Shown: piece by piece, positions 15,479 to 22,010 of the stretch
How positions within the stretch are numbered: position 1 is the stretch's first letter
Layout of the letters: each line of letters starts with the position of its first letter
Assembly: GCA_002296185.1 (NCBI GenBank)
Contig: DBHM01000014.1
Span: 88,416-112,680, forward strand
DNA length: 24,265 bases
From: Alphaproteobacteria bacterium UBA828
GTDB taxonomy: Bacteria > Pseudomonadota > Alphaproteobacteria > UBA828
Reading direction: 5' to 3'
The notes under the pieces: generated by a model
Told to the model about the DNA's origin: nothing
Database searches by the model: none
Seen by the model: the letters and a program-made list of their open reading frames with translations, nothing else
Translations under genes and position numbers: made by a program

Positions 15479-16897
15479 ATGACAACTGATATTTTAATTG
15501 TCGATGATGAATCAGATATCAGAAATTTGATTGCTGGTATACTTGAAGATGAAGGTTACAAGACCCATCTCTGTGATAATAGTCAAGAGGCATTACTATC
15601 ATTTGATAATAATCCCCCACCTGCACTTGCAATATTTGATATTTGGTTAAGGGGGAGTAATTTAGATGGAATAGATTTATTAGAGGCTTTCAAAAAAAGA
15701 TATCCGATTGTTCCAGTTCTAATGATAAGTGGACATGGAAACATTGAAACGGCTGTTAGTACAATAAAAAAAGGTGCATATGATTTTATAGAAAAGCCTT
15801 TTAAAAGTGACCGATTGCTCCTTTTAGTTGAGAGGGCATTAGAGGCATCAAGATTAAAACGTGAGAATGCAGATTTAAGATTAAGAGCCAATCCTGTAAC
15901 TGAGCTTATTGGTAACTCTTCTGCCATTAATACTATAAGATTATCAATAGATCGTGTTGCTCCTACCGGTAGTCGTGTTCTAATATCTGGTAAATCTGGA
16001 GTAGGAAAAGAAATAGTCGCTCGGTTAATACATCAAAAGTCAAAGCGTTCAAAGGGGCCATTTATTAGTGTTAATGCCGCTATATTGAAGCCAGAAACTC
16101 TTGAGAGGGAACTGTTTGGAGAAGAAGATTATTCTGAGGATAATGACCTTGATCCTATAAAAAAACTTGGTCTTTTTGAGGAAGCCCATGGCGGTACTCT
16201 TTTTATTGACTCTGTTACCGATATGCCTCTTGAGACTCAAGGTAAGATTGTAAGAGTATTACAAGATCAAACATTTGAAAGAGTTGGAGGCGCAAAAAAA
16301 ATAGAAGTTGATGTTCGTGTAATTGCGTCCACTATCAGTAATATAGAATCTGAAATAGATGAAGGTAATTTTAGAGAAGATCTATATTATAGGTTAAATG
16401 TAGTGCCAATAAGAATGCCATCATTAGTCGAAAGGCGTGAGGATATACCTGAGTTAGCAAAAAAATTTATGACACTTGCTGCTTCTTCTGCAGGATTACC
16501 TGCGCGTTCTTTAAGTAATGAAGCTCTATTAGCTCTTCAGGCTAGTGAGTGGCCGGGAAATGTACGCCAACTTAAAAATGTTATTGAATGGTTGCTTATT
16601 ATGGCACCTGGTTCAAATAACACATCAATTAGTGCAGATTCACTGCCGCCCGAACTAATTGGCGGATCTAGAGGGATTTCAACTTTGGAGCGTGACACTG
16701 AGATAATGTCCTTATCTTTAAGAGAGGCAAGAGACGTATTCGAAAGGGAATATCTAACAGTACAAATCGATAGATTTGGTGGAAATATTTCTCGTACCGC
16801 GCAATTCGTAGGTATGGATAGGACGGCTCTCCATCGAAAACTTAAATCTTTAGGAGTTGTTGAGGGTATAAAACGAAAGGGTAGCTTGGCTTCCTAA
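15479..16897 (+). CDS. ntrX: Response regulator NtrX, lacking the GAFTGA loop and the Walker B glutamate
   Basis: The partner regulator of NtrY, 472 residues. The receiver domain (1 to about 120) has the acidic pair Asp9/Asp10, phosphoacceptor Asp54 (AIFDIWLRG) and Lys106-type IEKPF. The AAA+ domain (about 140-375) has a Walker A at 171-178 (GKSGVGKE). The conserved ELFG at 211-214 is followed by an acidic segment rather than the sigma54-contacting GAFTGA, as is common for NtrX. Walker B reads GTLFIDSVTDMP, so the residue after Asp244 is Ser245 where NtrX homologues and other family members have Glu. The arginine-bearing REDLYYRLNVVPIRMPSL is kept. A Fis-type HTH is at the C-terminus (GMDRTALHRKLKSLGV). 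Its start is 56 nt after ntrY. It probably binds DNA and responds to phosphorylation but is unlikely to be a standard ATP-driven sigma54 activator. Confidence 0.93.
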   Translation: MTTDILIVDDESDIRNLIAGILEDEGYKTHLCDNSQEALLSFDNNPPPALAIFDIWLRGSNLDGIDLLEAFKKRYPIVPVLMISGHGNIETAVSTIKKGAYDFIEKPFKSDRLLLLVERALEASRLKRENADLRLRANPVTELIGNSSAINTIRLSIDRVAPTGSRVLISGKSGVGKEIVARLIHQKSKRSKGPFISVNAAILKPETLERELFGEEDYSEDNDLDPIKKLGLFEEAHGGTLFIDSVTDMPLETQGKIVRVLQDQTFERVGGAKKIEVDVRVIASTISNIESEIDEGNFREDLYYRLNVVPIRMPSLVERREDIPELAKKFMTLAASSAGLPARSLSNEALLALQASEWPGNVRQLKNVIEWLLIMAPGSNNTSISADSLPPELIGGSRGISTLERDTEIMSLSLREARDVFEREYLTVQIDRFGGNISRTAQFVGMDRTALHRKLKSLGVVEGIKRKGSLAS

Positions 16898-16937
16898 GTT
16901 CTTATAAATATAAAACTTTATAACTGAGTATAATAAT

Positions 16938-18314
16938 ATGCGTGTGATAATTTGTGGGGCAGGACAAGTTGGGTCAAATATTGCTCGTCAACTGGCGGGT
17001 GAGGCAAATGATGTCACATTAATAGATAGTGACCCTAATATTGTTCGCAAGAGATCTGATAATCTAGACGTAAGATGTATTGTTGGTAATGCATCACACC
17101 CTGATGTGTTAGCTAATGCTGGTGCCAAAAGTGCTGATATGCTGATTGCTGTAACATATTCAGATGAAGTAAATATGGTTGCTTGCCAGATTGGTCACTC
17201 TATATTCGAAATACCTGAGAAAATTGCTCGAGTCAGGCATCAGAGTTATTTAGATCGTGCTTGGGTAGATCTTTATAGAGAAGATCATCTCCCCATAGAT
17301 TTAATTATATCGCCTGAAATAGAAGTTGCCCAAGCAATTGAGCGGCGCTTAGAAGTTCCTGGTGCACTTGATATGTTCAGGTTTGGTGATGATAAGCTTA
17401 GGGTTATATCCGTCAGGTGTGAGGATAACTGCCCTATAATTAATACTCCTCTGAGGCAGCTGACAGAAATTTTTCCTGACCTGAATATAATTGTTCTAGG
17501 TATAAAAAGGGGGGAAAAATTGTTAGTTCCGCGTTCTGAAGATCATATGTTAATTAATGACGAGGTGTATTTTGTTTGTGACGCTAACCATACTGATAGA
17601 GCACTAGCTGTATTTGGTCACGAAGAGACAGGTGCACGCCGTATGGTTATTACTGGTGGGGGAAATATTGGATACTTTCTAGCTCGAGATCTTGAGAGAA
17701 ATCATCCTGAGTTACAGTTAAAGGTCATAGAAGTAAATAAAGAACGTGCAAGGTATTTAGCTGATCAACTATCGAGAACTACCGTTATTCATGGAAGTGC
17801 TCTGGATATGGATATACTTAATGAAGTAAATATTGGCTTATCTGAAGCTATGATAGCAGTATCTAATGATGATGAGGTCAATATCTTAGCCTCTTTATTG
17901 GCAAAACGTGCTGGTTGTAAGGTTGTCATGACTCTTGTTAATAACCCAACCTATGCGCCTCTTCTGGGTGGTCTTGGTGTTGATGTAGCTGTAAGCCCTC
18001 GTGAGTCAACAGTATCAACCATACTAAGGAGAATTCGTAGAGGAAGGATAATCGCAATACATTCAGTACAAGATGGTATGGCTGAAATAGTTGAAGCTGA
18101 AGCATTAGAAACATCCCCATTAGTAGGAACGCCTATTTCCCAAATTAAATTACCAACTGGTATTCTAATAGGTGCAATTTTACGTAATGATCAAGTTATT
18201 ATCCCTCGTGGTGATACTATCATTGAGGCACACGATAGAGTCGTAACATTTGTAGCTGCTGACTCTGTAAGAAAATTAGAAAAAATGTTTTCTGTTAGCC
18301 TGGATTATTTTTAG
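16938..18314 (+). CDS. trkA: Trk potassium uptake system peripheral NAD-binding protein TrkA
   Basis: The cytoplasmic gating subunit of the Trk/Ktr-type potassium importer; it binds NAD(H) and associates with the membrane channel TrkH, which is not in this window. The 458 residues contain two tandem RCK units. Each has a Rossmann nucleotide-binding domain: VIICGAGQVGSNIARQLAG at the N-terminus and VITGGGNIGYFLARDLERN from about residue 237. Each is followed by a smaller RCK-C domain. The acidic residue closing the first Rossmann strand pair (TLIDSD) and the matching IEVNKE in the second are kept. TrkA directly after ntrX is a common alphaproteobacterial arrangement. Spacing is 40 nt from ntrX and 18 nt to the next gene, so this is probably one transcript. 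Confidence 0.95.
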   Translation: MRVIICGAGQVGSNIARQLAGEANDVTLIDSDPNIVRKRSDNLDVRCIVGNASHPDVLANAGAKSADMLIAVTYSDEVNMVACQIGHSIFEIPEKIARVRHQSYLDRAWVDLYREDHLPIDLIISPEIEVAQAIERRLEVPGALDMFRFGDDKLRVISVRCEDNCPIINTPLRQLTEIFPDLNIIVLGIKRGEKLLVPRSEDHMLINDEVYFVCDANHTDRALAVFGHEETGARRMVITGGGNIGYFLARDLERNHPELQLKVIEVNKERARYLADQLSRTTVIHGSALDMDILNEVNIGLSEAMIAVSNDDEVNILASLLAKRAGCKVVMTLVNNPTYAPLLGGLGVDVAVSPRESTVSTILRRIRRGRIIAIHSVQDGMAEIVEAEALETSPLVGTPISQIKLPTGILIGAILRNDQVIIPRGDTIIEAHDRVVTFVAADSVRKLEKMFSVSLDYF

Positions 18315-18332
18315 TTTAATGGTATTAGCCTA

Positions 18333-19187
18333 ATGTCTCGTTTTATCTTTATAAATGGTGAATATAAGAATCATGTAAATGCAAATGTACATGTAGAGGA
18401 TAGAGGCTATCAATTTTCTGATGGAGTTTATGAGGTTTCAGCAATATGGGGTAAGTCTATTATTGATGAAGATCTTCATTATGAAAGGCTGGAAAGGTCA
18501 TTGTCAGGTTTATCTATTGAACTTCCAATGCCTATAGAATCACTCAAAGTAATATCAAGAGAAATCATAAGAAAAAATCTCATTATAGATGGAATTATAT
18601 ACCTCCAAATTTCTAGAGGAGTTGCACCAAGAAACCATGTGTTCCCAAAGAAAAGTCAATGTAGTGTTGTGCTAACTGCGCAGGCTATGAATTGGCCTAC
18701 AAAAATAGATGATAATGGTATTAATATAATTACTACAAATGATCTGCGATGGCAGAGAAGGGATCTTAAGTCGATCTCGTTGTTACCAAATATCTTAGCA
18801 AAACAAGAAGCATTTATTCTTGACGCCTATGAATCCTGGTTAGTTGATGAAAGAGGTTTCATTACTGAAGGTGCTTCATCAAATGCATGGATTGTTGATC
18901 ATGATGATGTGCTTATTACTCGAGAACTAAGTAATTCTATATTGGGGGGTGTGACTCGTCATACACTTATAAAAATTGCAAGAGAAAATGGTATGACAGT
19001 ATTAGAAAGACCTTTCTTAGTTGATGAAGCTAAAAAATCAAAAGAAGTTTTTTTGACTAGCACCACATCAGGTGTTAAGGGGGTCACCAAAATAGATGGT
19101 GAGAAAATAGGAATGGGAAAAGCAGGTAAAATTACAGAAAGGTTACATAAATTATATACTACATATTGTATTAACTATGGAAAATAA
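18333..19187 (+). CDS. dat: D-amino-acid transaminase-like class IV aminotransferase
   Basis: A PLP-dependent fold-type IV aminotransferase of 284 residues. The opening FINGEYKNHVNANVHVEDRGYQFSDGVYE (the DRGYQFSDGVYE core is diagnostic) and the Schiff-base lysine, Lys146 in RDLKSISLLPN, place it with D-alanine transaminase (Lys145 in the Bacillus enzyme). LQISRGVAPRNHVFP and ITEGASSNAWIV are also characteristic. Such enzymes interconvert D-alanine and D-glutamate for peptidoglycan. Class IV aminotransferases are hard to separate by eye, so a branched-chain aminotransferase or aminodeoxychorismate lyase role remains possible but less likely. It lies in the ntrX-trkA-hfq run and abuts the following HAD gene. 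Confidence 0.82.
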   Translation: MSRFIFINGEYKNHVNANVHVEDRGYQFSDGVYEVSAIWGKSIIDEDLHYERLERSLSGLSIELPMPIESLKVISREIIRKNLIIDGIIYLQISRGVAPRNHVFPKKSQCSVVLTAQAMNWPTKIDDNGINIITTNDLRWQRRDLKSISLLPNILAKQEAFILDAYESWLVDERGFITEGASSNAWIVDHDDVLITRELSNSILGGVTRHTLIKIARENGMTVLERPFLVDEAKKSKEVFLTSTTSGVKGVTKIDGEKIGMGKAGKITERLHKLYTTYCINYGK

Positions 19188-19188
19188 A

Positions 19189-19848
19189 ATGATTCCTAAT
19201 GCGGTTATTTTTGATTGGGATATCACGCTAGTTAATAGCGTCGATGCCATACATGGGGCACTTGAAGATACTTTTATTAAATATTCTAACCAAGAGGAAG
19301 CTTGGTCACGTGAGGAAGTTTTGCATTGGTTGAGTCGTTCTATGAGAGTAAGTTTTAAAGATATATTTGGAGATAAGGCATCCTCAGCTGCTAGTTATTT
19401 TTATCAAGAATATAAAAATAGACATTTAAAAAATATTACTCTGGCAGAAGGAGCATCCTATACATTAGAAATATTATTAGATTTAGGAGTTTATTTAGCA
19501 GTTGTTAGTAGCAAAAGAGGGGATTTGGTTCGTGAGGAAGCAGGCATACTAGATTTAAAGTCTTATTTTAAAAAAATAATAGGTTCAGCAGATGCGGCTG
19601 AAGACAAACCTGAAATGGCCCCTATGAAACTAGCAATAGAAAATGCAAACTTTAATTTGGACAATAATGTGTGGTATGTTGGTGATTGTGGAATTGACGT
19701 GGTTTGTGCAAGGAAATCTAGTTGTTATTCTATAATTCTAGGCTCTTCTCCAGCGTATGTTGGTGAAACTGTTCATAATCCTGATATATATTTTAGTAAC
19801 CACAAAGAATTTCATGAGTTTATAAAAAAAACATGTAAATATACTTAA
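19189..19848 (+). CDS. HAD-superfamily hydrolase, phosphoglycolate phosphatase-like
   Basis: A 219-residue HAD hydrolase of the cap-1 (helical cap) type. Motif I is VIFDWDITLVNS, with nucleophile Asp9 and acid/base Asp11; the usual Gly after the second Asp is Ile12, while the DxDxT core is kept. Motif II is probably the serine in VVSSKRG, motif III the lysine of AAEDKPEMAP, and motif IV GDCGIDVVCAR. The substrate cannot be told. The frame also opens at ATG 19177, which overlaps the end of dat by 11 nt; ATG 19189, one base after the dat stop and with GGAAAA upstream, has the better ribosome binding site. HAD genes are found at this place, before hfq, in other alphaproteobacteria. Confidence 0.85.
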   Translation: MIPNAVIFDWDITLVNSVDAIHGALEDTFIKYSNQEEAWSREEVLHWLSRSMRVSFKDIFGDKASSAASYFYQEYKNRHLKNITLAEGASYTLEILLDLGVYLAVVSSKRGDLVREEAGILDLKSYFKKIIGSADAAEDKPEMAPMKLAIENANFNLDNNVWYVGDCGIDVVCARKSSCYSIILGSSPAYVGETVHNPDIYFSNHKEFHEFIKKTCKYT

Positions 19849-19910
19849 ATTATAATTAAAGCTTACCCCGTATAATAACTAAAAAGTCTGAGAATGAAGG
19901 GGGCATAAAA
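19849..19910 (+). promoter_or_regulatory. hfq: Possible hfq promoter (-10) and strong ribosome binding site
   Basis: The spacer before hfq contains a perfect TATAAT at 19871-19876. No good -35 is seen 16-18 nt upstream. A purine-rich AAGGGGG at 19897-19903 gives hfq the strongest ribosome binding site in this operon. This suggests separate, stronger expression of hfq-hflX in addition to read-through from the HAD gene. Confidence 0.4.
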
Positions 19911-20159
19911 ATGGCAAATGTGAAAACAAACAATTTACAGGATGTTTTCCTTAATACCATAAGGAAGACAAAAGACCCTGTTACTATATTTTTGATAAAC
20001 GGAGTAAAATTACAAGGCGTTGTAACATGGTTTGATAGTTTTTCTATACTTTTGATAAGAGATGGTCAGTCTCAATTAGTATATAAACATGCTATATCCA
20101 CTATTATGCCAAGTTCCAACATAAGGTTTTTTGATGATGAATTATCAGAAGAAGAATAA
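19911..20159 (+). CDS. hfq: RNA chaperone Hfq
   Basis: A hexameric Sm-like protein that helps small RNAs pair with mRNAs and affects mRNA stability. At 82 residues it is a normal alphaproteobacterial length. The proximal RNA-binding residues are all present: Gln10, Asp11, Phe44 and the YKHA motif with Tyr58-Lys59-His60 (E. coli Gln8, Asp9, Phe42, Tyr55-Lys56-His57). The Sm1 region FLINGVKLQGVVTWFDSFS is standard. The short tail ends in an acidic DDELSEEE, similar to the acidic tip that displaces RNA in E. coli Hfq. The next gene, hflX, starts two bases after its stop, the classic hfq-hflX pairing. Confidence 0.98.
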   Translation: MANVKTNNLQDVFLNTIRKTKDPVTIFLINGVKLQGVVTWFDSFSILLIRDGQSQLVYKHAISTIMPSSNIRFFDDELSEEE

Positions 20160-20161
20160 AG

Positions 20162-21565
20162 TTGAACTCTCTTTTTAATAATAGAGAAAAACAATCTATT
20201 AAATTAAGGGTGTTAATTCTTCTGCCCTTATTAGGTGGTAATGATTCTATCACTCCGCAAACAAGAAGTTGCCAATCAAGACTATCAGAGGCCTCGGGTC
20301 TTGCCTCTGCAATTAGTTTGGAAGTTATAAAGGCGGATTTTATTCGTATTAGGTCTCCAAATCCTGCAACTCTAGTGGGAACTGGTAAGTTGTCCCAAAT
20401 TAAGGATCAAATTAGTGAGAATAATATACAACTACTTATCTTAGATGGTTCATTAACACCAATACAACAAAGGAACCTTGAAAGAACCTTAGAGATAAAG
20501 GTAATTGATAGGACAGCATTAATTCTTGAAATTTTTGGTGCTAGAGCTCGCACACGTGAGGGGACACTCCAGGTTGAACTCGCTTCTTTAACTTATCAAA
20601 GAAGCCGTTTAGTTCGGTCATGGACGCATTTAGAAAGACAGAGAGGAGGAGGTGGCTTCTTAGGGGGGCCTGGGGAAACTCAAATTGAGGCAGACAGAAG
20701 ACAGATCGATGATCGTATAAAAAAAATAAAAAAACTTTTACATCATGTAACTAAAACTAGAAAACTTCAAAGAGATTCACGTAGGCGTGTACCATATCCA
20801 ATTGTTGCTTTTGTTGGTTATACAAATGCCGGAAAATCAACTTTATTTAATTTATTAACTGGAGCTAATGTCTCAGTAGAAGATCAGGTTTTTGCAACAC
20901 TAGACCCAACAATGAGGGCTATAAATTTACCCTCAGGACAAAAAGTTATACTTTCAGATACTGTAGGTTTTATTTCAGATTTACCGCATGATCTTATTTC
21001 AGCTTTTCACGCAACTCTTGAAGAGGTTCTCGAAGCTGATCTGCTCTTACATGTACGTGACATTTCCCATGTTGATTTTGAATCTCAATATAATGATGTT
21101 ATAGATGTTTTAGAGAGTCTTGGGGGCATAGAAAAACGATTACATTCTAATGAAATCATTGAAGTTTATAATAAAGTAGATGTTTTATTTTCAGATGAAT
21201 CCAAAAACCTAAATAGAATTTCTCCTAATCAAAATAAGAGTGAACCTCTTATGATTTCTGCAAAAACTGGAGAAGGTATACGCTCTCTTATAAATGAGAT
21301 TGAGCTTAGGCTTCAGCCAAATACCAAGATAATTACTATCAAGGCTTCAAGAAGTGATGGAGCAACACAAGCTTGGTTATATAGGCATGGTGATGTTCTG
21401 GACACTCATAATGATGATGAATTTACGTTAATGAAGGTCCGACTTTCTAATATATATGCTGCAAGGGCAAAGATGGAGATCAACGCTCAAATTATCTCAT
21501 CTGAGCAGAGTATATTGAGAAATACTGATAAAGATGGAACTTTTGAAAAAAAATCATTATCTTAG
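20162..21565 (+). CDS. hflX: GTPase HflX
   Basis: A ribosome-associated GTPase that splits stalled or heat-stressed ribosomes. The 467 residues comprise an N-terminal HflX domain (to about 130, with VGTGKLSQIKDQI), the Gly-rich linker RGGGGFLGGPGETQIEADRR and a coiled-coil segment. The G domain follows: G1 GYTNAGKST (219-227), switch region FATLDPTMR, G3 DTVGFISDLPHDLI and G4 YNKVD. The start is a TTG at 20162, immediately after the hfq stop; no ATG precedes the conserved RVLILLPLLGG. Translational coupling to hfq is likely. The C-terminal extension of about 30 residues after MEINAQI is poorly conserved. In alphaproteobacteria mazG usually follows; here groESL comes next. Confidence 0.96.
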   Translation: MNSLFNNREKQSIKLRVLILLPLLGGNDSITPQTRSCQSRLSEASGLASAISLEVIKADFIRIRSPNPATLVGTGKLSQIKDQISENNIQLLILDGSLTPIQQRNLERTLEIKVIDRTALILEIFGARARTREGTLQVELASLTYQRSRLVRSWTHLERQRGGGGFLGGPGETQIEADRRQIDDRIKKIKKLLHHVTKTRKLQRDSRRRVPYPIVAFVGYTNAGKSTLFNLLTGANVSVEDQVFATLDPTMRAINLPSGQKVILSDTVGFISDLPHDLISAFHATLEEVLEADLLLHVRDISHVDFESQYNDVIDVLESLGGIEKRLHSNEIIEVYNKVDVLFSDESKNLNRISPNQNKSEPLMISAKTGEGIRSLINEIELRLQPNTKIITIKASRSDGATQAWLYRHGDVLDTHNDDEFTLMKVRLSNIYAARAKMEINAQIISSEQSILRNTDKDGTFEKKSLS

Positions 21566-21569
21566 CAGG

Positions 21570-21599
21570 TTGACAGCTAGATTTTATCATCCATATATA
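21570..21599 (+). promoter_or_regulatory. groES: groE promoter (sigma70-like)
   Basis: A perfect TTGACA -35 box (21570-21575) starts four bases after the hflX stop. TATATA (21594-21599) lies 18 nt downstream and partly matches the -10 consensus. The CIRCE operator follows within five bases, so HrcA bound there would occlude the promoter or transcription start. The heat-shock sigma factor RpoH may also act here, but no clear RpoH-type -10 (CCCCAT-like) is visible. Confidence 0.7.
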
Positions 21600-21603
21600 T
21601 CGT

Positions 21604-21630
21604 TTAGCACTCATTGTTATTGAGTGCTAA
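21604..21630 (+). promoter_or_regulatory. groES: CIRCE operator (HrcA binding site)
   Basis: TTAGCACTC-N9-GAGTGCTAA, a perfect match to the CIRCE consensus with both 9-nt arms exact and the canonical 9-nt spacer. It lies 59 nt before the groES ATG. CIRCE is bound by the repressor HrcA, whose activity depends on GroE, so a chaperonin feedback loop is expected. The hrcA gene is not in this window. Confidence 0.97.
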
Positions 21631-21689
21631 AAAGACATTTTTTACGTAAGTAATTGTAATTAAACTATTTTTGTCCTGGAGGGCGTCTT

Positions 21690-21977
21690 ATGAAGTTAAA
21701 GCCTATGCATGATCGGGTAGTAATCCGTCGTATTGAAGAAGAAACAAAAACTGCTGGCGGAATAATAATTCCTGAGAGCGCTCAAGAAAAACCAGCACAA
21801 GGTGTTGTGGTGGCTGTAGGCCCAGGTGCTCGTAGCGAAGACGGAAAAAAGCAATCCCTAGATGTAAAAAAGGGAGATAATGTGCTTTTTGGTAAATTCT
21901 CAGGTAACGAAATTAAGGTAGATGGTGAGGACCTCCTCATTATGAAAGAAAGCGATATAATGGGAGTAATCGGCTAA
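21690..21977 (+). CDS. groES: Co-chaperonin GroES
   Basis: The 10-kDa heptameric lid of the GroEL folding chamber; 95 residues, normal length. MKLKPMHDRVVIRRIEEE is the family opening. The GroEL-contacting mobile loop is TKTAGGIIIPESAQEKP. The roof and C-terminal GEDLLIMKESDIMGVI are conserved. The ribosome binding site GGAGGG (21678-21683) is the strongest in the window, with a 6-nt spacing to the ATG. It is transcribed with groEL from the CIRCE-controlled promoter. Confidence 0.98.
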   Translation: MKLKPMHDRVVIRRIEEETKTAGGIIIPESAQEKPAQGVVVAVGPGARSEDGKKQSLDVKKGDNVLFGKFSGNEIKVDGEDLLIMKESDIMGVIG

Positions 21978-22010
21978 TTTTAGCTAAATATAGAAAGAAA
22001 CGAGAAAAAA

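Noticed and set aside
21604..21630. Rho-independent terminator of hflX
   Set aside because: The inverted repeat is an exact CIRCE operator preceded by a promoter. No T-run directly follows it.
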